Below are positions 46,201 to 58,248 of a stretch of 64,000 nt of DNA, in pieces. The notes under the pieces are model-generated. The model ran no database searches and was not told the DNA's origin. It saw only the letters and a program-made list of their open reading frames with translations. The stretch is from Tepidiforma sp. (GTDB lineage Bacteria; Chloroflexota; Dehalococcoidia; Tepidiformales; Tepidiformaceae), in assembly GCF_026003995.1 (NCBI RefSeq), contig NZ_BPIG01000001.1:937194-1001193 (forward strand), given 5' to 3'. The translations under genes were made by a program, and so were the position numbers. The number at the start of each line of letters is the position of its first letter. The stretch's first letter is position 1.

Positions 46201-47634
46201 CTGCTGGAGGGGCTGGACCCGGTGGCAGCGGCGAGCCTCGTGGGGCCCTGCCGGGGCGACGCTGGGCCGCTGCCCGCCGTGCTCGGGTTCGCCCTGGACC
46301 GGCTCGCGCCGGCGCTCGAGCGCACGGTCGACGAGCTCGGCCATGTGGTGGATGCGCTCGACGGCCGCTACGTGCCGCCCGGGCCTGCCGGCGCACTGAC
46401 GCGCGGGATGGCTCATGCGCTGCCGACGGGGCGCAACTTCTATGCGGTGGACCCGCGCGCGATCCCCAGCCGGGTGGCGTGGGAAGTGGGGCAGGAGCTG
46501 GCAGCGGCAACCATCGAACGGTACGTGCGCGAGCTCGGGGTGCCGCCGCGCTCGATCGGCCTCTCGATGTGGGGAACGACGGCGATGCGGAACGGCGGCG
46601 AGGACGTGGCGCTGGTGCTCGCGCTCATCGGCGTCGAACCGACGTGGCAGCGGGAGAGCCGCCGGGTCGCCGGGTTCCGGGTGCGTTCGCTCGATGAGCT
46701 GGGGCGGCCGCGGGTGGACGTCGTTTGCCGGGTCTCCGGCTTTTTCCGGGATGCGTTCCCGGGAGTGATCGAGCTGCTCGGGGAGGCGTTCGACGCGGTG
46801 GCGGCGCTGGACGAACCGCCGGCGATGAACCCAATCCGCGCGCACCGGGTCGCGCGGGCGACCGCGCTTCGGGAGGCGGGGATGGAGGAGCGGGAGGCCT
46901 GGCAGCGGGCCGGCGTGCGGGTTTTCGGGAGCGCCCCGGGCGTCTACGGGGCGGGCGTGCTGCAACTGCTCGATGAGGCGGCGTGGGAGCGCGAGGAGGA
47001 GATCGCGGAGACGTTCCTTGCGTGGGGCGGACACGGCTACGCGCCCGGGATGTACGGGGTTCCGATGGGCGATGAATTGCGGCACCGGCTGGGGCTGGTC
47101 GACGCGGCGGTGCAAAGCCAGGACAACCGGGAGCACGACATCCTCGATGCGGACGACTACTTCCAGTTCCAGGGCGGGATGGCTGCGGCGGTCCGGATGC
47201 TTCGTGGACGCGGCCCGCGGCTGTACTTTGGGGACAGTTCGGACCCGCGGCGACCGAGGGTGCGGCTGACGGAGGATGAGCTGGACCGGGTGGTCCGCGC
47301 GCGGGTGTTGAACCCGAAGTGGATCGCGGCGATGCGGGAGCATGGCTACCGGGCGGGGACCGAGTTCGCCGCCACGGTGGACTACCTGTTCGGCTGGGCA
47401 GCGACGGCGGGCATCGTGAAGGGCTGGCAATTCGAACGCGTGGCGGAGCGGTACGTGCTCGACGCGGAGATGCAGCGCTTCCTCGGGGAGCACAACCCGT
47501 GGGCCCTGCGTGATATGTCGCGCAGGCTCGGGGAAGCGATCCGCCGCGGGCTCTGGCAAGCCCCGGCGGGTATGGCGGCGCGGCTCGAGGCGGCGCTGCT
47601 GGAGGCGGAGGGGGCAATCGAAGACCGGATGTGA
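43279..47634 (+). CDS. cobN: CobN copy 2 with N-terminal 2Fe-2S ferredoxin-like domain
   Basis: 1451 residues. Residues about 25-150 form a thioredoxin-like [2Fe-2S] ferredoxin domain: FVCAHGCCCGREAEGK (C51, C55-57) and NMGGCLGPCPLANVCMLLF (C92, C96, C102), as in small ferredoxins beside cobN or cobW in proteobacteria. A further C7, C11, C15 set precedes it. A full CobN follows: VGVLFYRSFFLSGDTAFIDA, IPELDGRIIGVPASF, VQVGKHGSAEWLPGKGVGLG, LPTGRNFYAVDPRAIPS, DNREHDILDADDYFQFQGGM, NPKWIAAMREHGYRAG. It is clearly paralogous to copy 1 but diverged. ATG overlaps the ChlID stop. Which copy is the working chelatase, or whether both are, is not known. Confidence 0.9.
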   Translation: MSGSERCAGDCGAACSIEDVTPRRKGQRNIVTRADGRLVNVNRQLGQLFVCAHGCCCGREAEGKPPGHFERYHEEWERRKLRNKVHLNMGGCLGPCPLANVCMLLFDGVTVFFHSMNSERLIGQLFDYIEALVAAGRYVPPDGELGRLAFSAMANDGRGRPAGAREEAADVPAPRDDRGILVLSHSDTDVLCFTAAARELGGDFPPVTVRNIAGLRDTEDAAALFDQLVPRAAVTVLVVHGGRRSVPAVERLAELADEHGGWLIAVPGTEELDEGLIGLSTAGAGMALAVRAYLQEGGVANYRECLKMLGDHLLSLGVGYRDPAPQPRTGFYHPRFATREAWRAARDARRPAVGVLFYRSFFLSGDTAFIDALVEAGEALGADVLPVFGYSLKDDPDGSGRTAVLRELCDAGGQPEVDAVVNTMAFALGSAGQEPGASEWQVNVLEELGLPQVQGLTISTSVAQWEGSVTGAGPLDVAMSVAIPELDGRIIGVPASFKERGGDGTVRRVLPRDRAERLMGLAVRLARLRRTPNAEKRVAIILTNHHAKASRIANAVGLDSPESVVRLLRALRDAGYTVGPIPEGGDALMQELLARGHYEEETLTEAMLAGAAARVPAERYRAWFEELPARRQAEMAERWGPPPGRHYLDAAGNLVVAGIVTGNVFLAIQPPRGYSMNRTAIMHQPDLPPPHPYYALYRWLREPQELGGFGADAIVQVGKHGSAEWLPGKGVGLGADCYPDLFVGDLPVVYPFIIDGPGEGAAAKRRTHAVIVDHLPPPITNAELYGELAELDRLVDEYYLLERTDPGRLPYLQRQIWDVIRQAGLANELDRLLQDGGDGHVHEWDPREHEDGVPYALSDLSGEGFAHLVEAIHTYTHELGAAPIRVGLHVLGEVPEGDELVDFAAAMLRVPNGEIPALAEAAAAWLGIPADLLALPAGQRLEGGVHVLPGEAARSAGELQERLAGRGRAALRGVLLEGLDPVAAASLVGPCRGDAGPLPAVLGFALDRLAPALERTVDELGHVVDALDGRYVPPGPAGALTRGMAHALPTGRNFYAVDPRAIPSRVAWEVGQELAAATIERYVRELGVPPRSIGLSMWGTTAMRNGGEDVALVLALIGVEPTWQRESRRVAGFRVRSLDELGRPRVDVVCRVSGFFRDAFPGVIELLGEAFDAVAALDEPPAMNPIRAHRVARATALREAGMEEREAWQRAGVRVFGSAPGVYGAGVLQLLDEAAWEREEEIAETFLAWGGHGYAPGMYGVPMGDELRHRLGLVDAAVQSQDNREHDILDADDYFQFQGGMAAAVRMLRGRGPRLYFGDSSDPRRPRVRLTEDELDRVVRARVLNPKWIAAMREHGYRAGTEFAATVDYLFGWAATAGIVKGWQFERVAERYVLDAEMQRFLGEHNPWALRDMSRRLGEAIRRGLWQAPAGMAARLEAALLEAEGAIEDRM

Positions 47635-47691
47635 TCGCGGCGCGGTGCGCTGCGGGAGCAGATACGTCACACCACGACAGGGAGGTTTGGT

Positions 47692-47913
47692 ATGTCCGTT
47701 TCTTCACCATCGGCAATCACGGGGCAGGCGCTCGGCAGAACCCGGGTGTTCCACGTCCGCGAATGGGTCGCGGCCGCTGCGGCGCTGGCGCTGGCCGGCG
47801 TCCTGCTGTACCTGGCCGGCTTCGAGCAGGGGGCGGTGGCGCTGTTCGAGGGCACGACGATTCACGAGTTCGTGCACGATGCGCGGCACGCGCTGGGATT
47901 CCCATGTCACTGA
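47692..47913 (+). CDS. cbtB: CbtB family cobalt transporter subunit
   Basis: 73 residues with one membrane helix (EWVAAAAALALAGVLLYLAG) and the His-rich end HEFVHDARHALGFPCH, the hallmark of CbtB, thought to bind cobalt. GGGAGG six bases upstream supports ATG 47692. It lies 57 bases after cobN copy 2 and overlaps cbtA, so it belongs to the riboswitch-controlled operon, matching known B12 control of CbtAB. Confidence 0.92.
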   Translation: MSVSSPSAITGQALGRTRVFHVREWVAAAAALALAGVLLYLAGFEQGAVALFEGTTIHEFVHDARHALGFPCH

Positions 47914-48689
47914 TGCGGGCCGGGGGAGCGACTTCGGGATCGGCCGTGCCGCGCGCCGCGGCAGGGGGCCGTGGCGGGATGCTGGACGTGCTGCTGATGG
48001 CGGCGCTCGCCTCGGTCGCCGCGGGGGTCGCGGCAGCGCTCGTGGCCTGGTGGGCGGTGGAGCCGCGGCTGGAGGATGCGATCGCGCTCGAGGAGTCGCA
48101 CGCCGAGGTGCCGGCCGACCACGTCCATGAGGACGCGCCGGTTTCGCGGTCGGTGCAGCGGACTGCGGGCCTCGCGGCCGGGACGCTCGCGGTCGCGCTC
48201 GGCGGCGGTCTGCTGGCGGCCGTTGCGGGGATGGCTGCCGCGCGGCTGGGGTTCGCCGGCTCGCCGCTGCGGGGCGCCGCGGTGGCGGCGCTGGCAGGCG
48301 GCTATGCTGCGGGCCTGCTGCCGGCGCTGGCGTACCCTGCCAACCCGCCGGGTGTCGGCAGCCCGGAAACTTCGGCCGCCCGGACGTGGATGTTCCTCGC
48401 GGTCGTTGGGATCGGTCTCGCCGCGGCTGTGCTGGCGGCTGGCGCGTGGCGCCGTGTGGAGCGCAGGGGCCGATTGCCGGCGGTGATCGGGGCGGGAGCC
48501 GTGCTGGCAGGTGGGGTCGGGGCCGCGGTTCTCGTCGCGGAGCCGGTGGAGCTGCCCGCGGGATTCCCGGCGGACGTGCTGTGGGAGTTCCGGCGGGGCT
48601 CGCTGCTGGTGCAGGGGGCGCTGTGGCTGACGCTCGCGGCAGGCCTGGCCGCTGCCGAGGCGGCGCTGGGGCGCGAACCGGCCGCATAA
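47913..48689 (+). CDS. cbtA: CbtA family cobalt transporter subunit
   Basis: About 258 residues with five or six hydrophobic segments. The core opens with LLMAALASVAAGVAAALVAW and VEPRLEDAIALEESHAE, then the His/Asp-rich DHVHEDAPVSRSVQRTAGL loop between helices 1 and 2, and LPALAYPANPPGVGSPET, all CbtA traits. It forms a cobalt uptake system with CbtB. The start could be ATG 47904, ATG 47913 (TGATG with the cbtB stop, chosen) or the later ATG 47979, which would remove a Gly/Ala-rich head that is unusual for the family. Confidence 0.9.
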   Translation: MRAGGATSGSAVPRAAAGGRGGMLDVLLMAALASVAAGVAAALVAWWAVEPRLEDAIALEESHAEVPADHVHEDAPVSRSVQRTAGLAAGTLAVALGGGLLAAVAGMAAARLGFAGSPLRGAAVAALAGGYAAGLLPALAYPANPPGVGSPETSAARTWMFLAVVGIGLAAAVLAAGAWRRVERRGRLPAVIGAGAVLAGGVGAAVLVAEPVELPAGFPADVLWEFRRGSLLVQGALWLTLAAGLAAAEAALGREPAA

Positions 48690-48707
48690 GGGGGCCCGAA
48701 ACGAAAA

Positions 48708-48734
48708 ACGGCCCGGGTATGGGACCCGGGCCGT
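48708..48734. terminator. Bidirectional intrinsic terminator between cbtA and the rRNA operon
   Basis: An 11-base-pair perfect stem (ACGGCCCGGGT with ACCCGGGCCGT) around a five-base loop. It is followed by TTTT on the plus strand and preceded by AAAAA, which is a U-run on the minus strand. It can therefore end both the cobamide operon coming from the left and the rRNA operon coming from the right. Confidence 0.85.
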
Positions 48735-48755
48735 TTTAGCGCTGAGCTGGGGAAT

Positions 48756-48830
<75 letters not shown>

Positions 48831-48867
48831 CGTATGTGAGCGGCCGGCGAGCCGGTGCACCTCGAGG

Positions 48868-48882
48868 ACTGAAGAGCGAAGA
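48868..48882 (-). other. 3' arm of the 23S processing stem
   Basis: 15 bases that are perfectly complementary to 51946-51960 in the spacer on the other side of the 23S gene. With further partial pairing outward (48842-48862) the two arms can form the long helix cut by RNase III to release 23S precursor. The rest of 48831-48924 holds no gene; in particular no 5S rRNA. Confidence 0.7.
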
Positions 48883-48924
48883 ACTGCGGGACGGGCGCAT
48901 CATGCGCGACGAGTCTTGCTGGAG

Positions 48925-51868
<2,944 letters not shown>

Positions 51869-52081
51869 TCCACCAAGACTCGGTCGGTATGAATTGCCCG
51901 GCCTCGATGGCGACGCTCGCGCGTCGCCGCCGAGGCGATGCAGTATCTTCGCTCTTCAGTTCTTAAGGTGCGTGCTCCCGGCTGGCGAGCCCGGCTTCGC
52001 CGCCGGCCGCTGCCGTGCTGGCAGGGGCTGGATGCGAAGCCTGTGTCGATTGCCTGGTGCGCGCCGGGAGGCCGAACTGGC

Positions 52082-52157
52082 TGGTGGAGCCGAGGAGATT
52101 CGAACTCCTGACCTCCGCCGTGCAAAGGCGGCGCTCTCCCAACTAAGCTACGGCCCC
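52082..52157 (-). tRNA. tRNA-Ala (TGC)
   Basis: 76 bases on the minus strand with encoded CCA. Acceptor arm GGGGCCG/CGGCTCC contains the G3-U70 pair that identifies alanine tRNA. Anticodon TGC in CTTTGCACG. Second tRNA of the 16S-23S spacer. Confidence 0.96.
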
Positions 52158-52223
52158 TCCGGGTTCGAGTATGCCACGCCCGGCGCCCGGGGGTGAAGCG
52201 TTTGGCCGGGGTTTGAGCCAGGA

Positions 52224-52300
52224 TGGTGGGCCATTCTGGACTCGAACCAGAGACCTCAGTCTTATCAGGACTGCGCTCTAACCAGCTGAGCTAATGGCCC
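52224..52300 (-). tRNA. tRNA-Ile (GAT)
   Basis: 77 bases on the minus strand with encoded CCA. Acceptor GGGCCAT/ATGGCCC, anticodon GAT in CTGATAA, T-loop TTCGAGT. First tRNA of the 16S-23S spacer, the usual Ile-Ala order. Confidence 0.96.
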
Positions 52301-52310
52301 CCGGGTACGC

Positions 52311-52349
52311 GGCCAGTGCACCTTCGACACCTGGATAGCGGACGAAAGA
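52311..52349 (-). other. 3' arm of the 16S processing stem
   Basis: The blocks GGCCAGTGCACC (52311-52322) and CTGGATAGCGGACGAAAGA (52331-52349) are complementary to 54024-54042 and 54050-54061 upstream of 16S. The transcript can fold into a helix of about 30 base pairs around the whole 16S gene, as expected for RNase III processing. The rest of the 52301-52476 spacer shows no gene. Confidence 0.75.
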
Positions 52350-52476
52350 CGGCTGCTGGGCGCCGTTGTGGTGTAACGACCCGGCGATATGCCGGACCGA
52401 TCGACCTGGGTGCTGCTTCCGGGCCAGCTGCCCCACCGCTGAGGCATCTGGCGTGGATCCGGGGCAGGCTCCCTAG

Positions 52477-53968
<1,492 letters not shown>

Positions 53969-54082
53969 AACAGAACCGACCTTGCGGCCGGGATGTTCCG
54001 TTTGAACGGGGTCCCAGACGTTCTCTTTCGTCCGCTATCCAGTTGTTAAGGTGCGCTGGCCTCTCGCAAGGCCCGAACGAGA

Positions 54083-54111
54083 AGATTAACTTCTCTCCGC
54101 CAGGCTGTCAA
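54083..54111 (-). promoter_or_regulatory. rRNA operon promoter
   Basis: On the minus strand TTGACA (54106-54111), 17-base spacer, TAATCT (54083-54088). This is a near-consensus housekeeping promoter about 115 bases before the 16S gene. The leader between it and 16S (53969-54082) contains the 5' arm of the processing stem. Confidence 0.85.
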
Positions 54112-54165
54112 CCGGGCCGCCCCTCGCCGGGCGCTGCCGCCCTGGCTGTGGCCGGCGGGGGACTT

Positions 54166-55398
54166 TCAAGATGGCACGCCTCGGCGTTGTTTGCAAGGGG
54201 TCCGTTCCGGCCCCGGCGGCGTTTTCTTCACGATTTTCGCCGCCGCTGCCGAGCCGCGCTGCTTCGTCGGCCGGCGCGGTAGCGCGCGTGGAAGGCGCTC
54301 GCGCGAACGGTCTCGAAGCGCCCCTCGCGGATGGCCGGCGCGGGCGCGTTCGGTGAGCCGGGCGAGGTAGCGCAGGTTGTGGTGGGTGGCGAGCCGGTGC
54401 CCGAGCAGCTCGTCGTTGCGGAAGAGGTGATGGAGGTAGGCGAGGCTGAACTGGCTGCAGGCGAGGCAGTCGCAGGCCGGGGTCGGCCGGCTCGTCGCGC
54501 TCGCGGTTGGCGGCGCCGCGGATGGTTGATGCCGGCCGTCGTCGGTGAGGAGGGCGCCGTTGCGGCCGAGGCGGGTGGGGAGCACGCAATCGAACATGTC
54601 GATGCCGCGGGCGATTCCTTCGATGAGGTCTTCGGGGCTGCCGACGCCCATGAGGTAGCGGGGCTTTTCGATGGGGAGCTCGGCGTTCGTGCTATCGAGG
54701 GTGGCCCACATGACGGCCTTGGGCTCGCCGACGGAGAGGCCGCCGATGGAGAAGCCGGGCGGGTCGAGCTGGATGGCTTCGCGGGCGTGGTAGCGGCGGA
54801 GTTCGGGGTGGGTGCCGCCCTGGAGGATGGCGAAGGTGGTCAGCCCGGGGGCGGCGGCGCGGCAGCGCCGGTACCAGCGGAGGGTGCGGTCGACGGCGTC
54901 GCGGGCGGCTTCGAAGCTGGCTTCGCCGGGCAGGACGTGGTCGAGCGGCATGGCGATATCGACGCCCAGGGCCTGCTGAACCTCCATGGCGAGCTCGGGG
55001 GTGTAGTGGTGTTCGGAGCCGTCGATGTGCGAGCGGAAGCGAACGCCGTCTTCGGTGACTTTGCGGAGGCCGGCGAGGGAGAAGACCTGGAAGCCGCCGC
55101 TGTCGGAGAGGATGGGGCCATCCCAGCGCATGAAGCGGTGGACGCCGCCGAGCTGCTCGATGAGCCGGTGGCCGGGGCGGAGGTAGAGGTGGTAGGCGTT
55201 GACGAGGATGATCCGGGCGCCGGTCGCGGCGACTTCTGCGGGCAGGAGCGTCTTCACGGTGGCGAGGGTGCCGACGGGCATGAAGACGGGGGTTTCGAAG
55301 CTGCCGCGCGGGGTAGTGATGCGGCCGGTGCGGGGGGCCACGGGGCCTGCCGGCGCGGTGGTGAGGTCGAAGCGGAAGCCGCTCGGGGGCGAGGTCAC
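54166..55398 (-). CDS. tgt: tRNA-guanine transglycosylase with apparent frameshifts
   Basis: Open frame of 410 codons from GTG 55398 (GTGA overlap with aroKB). Tgt swaps guanine for the queuosine precursor preQ1 at the wobble base of some tRNAs. ILSDSGGFQVFSLAGLRKV (nucleophile Asp region), the substrate loop FAILQGGTHPELR, DMFDCVLPTRLGRNGALL and the zinc site CDCLAC with LATHHNLRY are intact. But the 20 residues before CDC and everything after LTERARA are out of frame: removing one C near 54531, 54524, 54475 and 54333 restores GRINIRGAANRERDEPADPG and AIREGRFETV-like ends and a stop at 54228-54230, giving about 388 residues, the family length. Either sequence errors or a decaying gene. Confidence 0.85.
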   Translation of the reverse strand: MTSPPSGFRFDLTTAPAGPVAPRTGRITTPRGSFETPVFMPVGTLATVKTLLPAEVAATGARIILVNAYHLYLRPGHRLIEQLGGVHRFMRWDGPILSDSGGFQVFSLAGLRKVTEDGVRFRSHIDGSEHHYTPELAMEVQQALGVDIAMPLDHVLPGEASFEAARDAVDRTLRWYRRCRAAAPGLTTFAILQGGTHPELRRYHAREAIQLDPPGFSIGGLSVGEPKAVMWATLDSTNAELPIEKPRYLMGVGSPEDLIEGIARGIDMFDCVLPTRLGRNGALLTDDGRHQPSAAPPTASATSRPTPACDCLACSQFSLAYLHHLFRNDELLGHRLATHHNLRYLARLTERARAGHPRGALRDRSRERLPRALPRRPTKQRGSAAAAKIVKKTPPGPERTPCKQRRGVPS

Positions 55399-57068
55399 GG
55401 GCGGGTCACGGTCTCGATGGCGTGGTGGACGAGAGCATCGGGCACGCCCTGCCGGACGATGGCGTGGCCGATCCGCTCGAGGAGCACCCAGCGGATGGAG
55501 CCGGCCCGGACCTTCTTGTCGACGAGGGTGGCATCGAAGACGGCGCGCGGGTCGAGGCCGGGGGCGCTTTCGGGGAGGCCGAAGCGGCGGATGAGGGCCT
55601 GCTGGCGCTCGAACTCGGCCGGGGGCAGGAGGCCGAGTTCGACGCTGATGATGCCGGCGGCGCGCATGCCGATGGCGACGGCTTCGCCGTGGAGCCATGT
55701 TTCGTAGCCGGTGACGGCTTCGATGGCGTGGCCGACGGTGTGGCCGTAGTTGAGGAGCGTGCGGCGGCCAGATTCGCGCTCGTCCTCGGAAACGATGGCG
55801 GCTTTGATGGCGACCGAGCGGGCGATGAGATCGGGCGAGGTGAGCGGGGGACCGTCGATGCTGGCCGCCTCGAGGTCGCGGACGAGCGCTTCATCGAGGA
55901 TGAAGCCGTGCTTGAGCAGCTCGGCCCAGCCGTTGCGGAGCTGGCGCGGCGGGAGGGTGCGGAGGAGGAGGGGGTCGATGACGACGGCGCGGGGCTGGGC
56001 GAACGCGCCGATGAGGTTTTTGCCGCGAGGGTGGTCGATGCCGGTCTTCCCGCCGATGGCGGCGTCGGCCATGGCGAGGAGGGAGGTCGGGGCGTGGATG
56101 AAGGGGACGCCGCGGAGGATGGTCGCAGCGGCGAATCCGCCGAGGTCGGTGACGACGCCACCGCCGAGCGTGACGATGAAGTCGGTGCGCTCGATGCGGT
56201 GGTCGACGAGGAAGTCGTAGACGCTGGCGAGGGTTTCGAGGCTCTTGTAGTTCTCGCCGGCGGGAATGGAGAAGGCGTCGGACTGGTAGCCGGCGGCCTC
56301 GAGCGCGGCGGCAGCCCGGCCGGCGAAGAGGGGACCGACGTGGGTGTCGGTGATGATGAAGGCGCGGCCTTCGAGGCCGGCGTCGCGGGCGATGGCGCCG
56401 AGGGCGTCGAGCGCGCCTTCGCCGACGAGGACGGGGTAGGTGCCACCCGGCGCAGTGACGATCGCCGCCGGCGGGGGAATCGACGGATTGGCGGCCTCCC
56501 GGGCGAAGGCGAGCGGGCTGTAGAAGCGCTCGCCGGGCGGTGCCGGGTCGCGCTGCCATTCGGCCCAGAGGCGCTCGATCTCTTCGGCCTGCTCCTCGGG
56601 GGTGAGGTCGTCGCAGTCGATGGCGGCATCGGCGCCGCGGTAGAGCTCGATGCGGGACTGGAGGAGGGCTTCGAGGCGGGCGCGGGGGTCGCCGGCGAGG
56701 AGCGGCCGCTCGGAGGCGTTCGGCGCTTCGAGGAGGCGGCGGGCGGCGACGGCGGGCGAGACCGCGAGCCAGACGACGAAGCCGCTGCCGAGGATGGGGC
56801 GGGCGGCCGGGATGGTGGGGGCGCCGCCGCCGGTCGCGATGACGGCCGGTTCGTGCGCGGCTGCGGCTTCGAGGGCGCGGAGTTCGCGCTCGCGGAAGGC
56901 GGCTTCGCCTTCGCGGGCAAAGAGCTCGGCGACGGTGGCGCCGGCCTCGCGCTCGATTTCCTTATCGGTGTCGATGAACTCCCAGCCGAGGCGCTCGGCG
57001 AGGATGCGGCCGGTGGTCGACTTGCCGCTGCCGGAGAGGCCGATGAGGAAGATGCGGCGGGGGACCAT
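55395..57068 (-). CDS. aroKB: Bifunctional shikimate kinase / 3-dehydroquinate synthase
   Basis: 557 residues, two enzymes in one chain. Residues 1-170 are shikimate kinase: IFLIGLSGSGKSTTGRILAE (Walker A), FIDTDKEIE (substrate Asp), VIATGGGAP and a lid with SERPLLAG. From about 195 comes 3-dehydroquinate synthase: AENYKSLETLASVYDFLVD, GGGVVTDLGGFAAATILRG, HAPTSLLAMADAAIGGKTGI, and LLNYGHTVGHAIEAVTGYET with the zinc ligands. These are steps 2 and 5 of the shikimate pathway, while the neighbours aroC and aroE supply steps 7 and 4. The ATG shares a base with the aroC stop. Confidence 0.95.
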   Translation of the reverse strand: MVPRRIFLIGLSGSGKSTTGRILAERLGWEFIDTDKEIEREAGATVAELFAREGEAAFRERELRALEAAAAHEPAVIATGGGAPTIPAARPILGSGFVVWLAVSPAVAARRLLEAPNASERPLLAGDPRARLEALLQSRIELYRGADAAIDCDDLTPEEQAEEIERLWAEWQRDPAPPGERFYSPLAFAREAANPSIPPPAAIVTAPGGTYPVLVGEGALDALGAIARDAGLEGRAFIITDTHVGPLFAGRAAAALEAAGYQSDAFSIPAGENYKSLETLASVYDFLVDHRIERTDFIVTLGGGVVTDLGGFAAATILRGVPFIHAPTSLLAMADAAIGGKTGIDHPRGKNLIGAFAQPRAVVIDPLLLRTLPPRQLRNGWAELLKHGFILDEALVRDLEAASIDGPPLTSPDLIARSVAIKAAIVSEDERESGRRTLLNYGHTVGHAIEAVTGYETWLHGEAVAIGMRAAGIISVELGLLPPAEFERQQALIRRFGLPESAPGLDPRAVFDATLVDKKVRAGSIRWVLLERIGHAIVRQGVPDALVHHAIETVTRP

Positions 57069-58246
57069 CAGGAGCTCCGGGCGCGCGGGCCGATGGTGTC
57101 CATGAAGGCCGCGTAGTTGCGGCGGACCTCCTCGAGGGTGTCGCCGCCGAACTTTTCGAGCCACGCATCGGCGAGGACGATGGCGACCATCGCCTCGGCG
57201 ACGACGCCGCCGGCCGGGACGACGCAGACGTCGCTGCGCTCGTAGTGGGCGAGGACTTCTTCGCCGGTATCGAGGTCGACGGAGGGGAGGGGGTGGGCGA
57301 GCGTGGGGATCGGCTTGATGGCGGCGCGGACGACGATGTCTTCGCCGGTGGTGATGCCGGCTTCGATGCCGCCGGCGTTGTTGGTGGCGTGGCGCCACGG
57401 CCGGCCCTGCCATTCGCCGACCGGGAGGATGACGTCGTGGACCTGCGAGCCGCGCATGGCAGCCGCGTCGAAGCCGAGGCCGAGCCCGACCGCTTTGAAG
57501 GCGTTGATGCTCAGGATGGCCTGCGCGATGCGGCCGTCGAGCTTGCGGTCCCAGTGGACGTGGCTGCCGAGGCCGGGCGGCACGCCCATGGCGCGGACTT
57601 CGATTTCGCCGCCGACGGTGTCGCCGTCCGGCTTGGCGGCATTGATGGCCGCGACCATCGCTTCGGAGGCGGCGGGGTCGGCGCAGCGGACCGGGCTGGC
57701 TTCGACGGCGTCCCAGTCGATGGGACCGGCCGGTTCGGGGGCGCGGACGCCGCCGATGGCGAGGACGCGGCTGCGGATTTCGACGCCGAACTCGGCGAGG
57801 AGGCGGCGGGCGACGGCGCCGACGGCGACGCGGGCCGCGGTTTCGCGGGCGGAGGCGCGCTCGAGCACGTTGCGGACGTCGTCGAAGCCGTATTTGAGGG
57901 CGCCGGGCAGGTCGGCGTGGCCGGGCCGGACGCGGGTGACGCGCTCGATTTCGGTTTCGACGGGCTCGATGGCCATCTTTTCGGTCCAGTTGACCCAGTC
58001 GCGGTTCTGGATCCAGAGGGCGACGGGAGAGCCGAGGGTGCGGCCGTGGCGGACGCCGGCGGTGATCTCGGCGTGGTCCTTTTCGATTTTCATGCGGCCG
58101 CCGCGGCCGTAGCCGCCCTGCCGGCGTGCGAGGTCGGGGGCGATGTCGGCTTCGGAGAGAGGGAGGCCGGCGGGAAGGCCTTCGATGACCATCGTGAGGC
58201 CTTTGCCGTGGCTTTCGCCGGCAGTAAGGAAGCGGAAGTGGCCCAT
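57068..58246 (-). CDS. aroC: Chorismate synthase
   Basis: 392 residues. Converts EPSP to chorismate with reduced FMN. MGHFRFLTAGESHGKGLTMV, the RRQGGYGRGGRMKIEKD block, RPGHADLPGALKYGFDDVRN and RASARETAARVAVGAVARRL are family signatures, and NAGGIEAGITTGEDIVVRAA lies in the second half. ATG 58246 is two bases downstream of the preceding gene's stop; the longer frame reading through that gene is spurious. All conserved flavin-site residues appear intact. Confidence 0.97.
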   Translation of the reverse strand: MGHFRFLTAGESHGKGLTMVIEGLPAGLPLSEADIAPDLARRQGGYGRGGRMKIEKDHAEITAGVRHGRTLGSPVALWIQNRDWVNWTEKMAIEPVETEIERVTRVRPGHADLPGALKYGFDDVRNVLERASARETAARVAVGAVARRLLAEFGVEIRSRVLAIGGVRAPEPAGPIDWDAVEASPVRCADPAASEAMVAAINAAKPDGDTVGGEIEVRAMGVPPGLGSHVHWDRKLDGRIAQAILSINAFKAVGLGLGFDAAAMRGSQVHDVILPVGEWQGRPWRHATNNAGGIEAGITTGEDIVVRAAIKPIPTLAHPLPSVDLDTGEEVLAHYERSDVCVVPAGGVVAEAMVAIVLADAWLEKFGGDTLEEVRRNYAAFMDTIGPRARSS

Positions 58247-58248
58247 GC

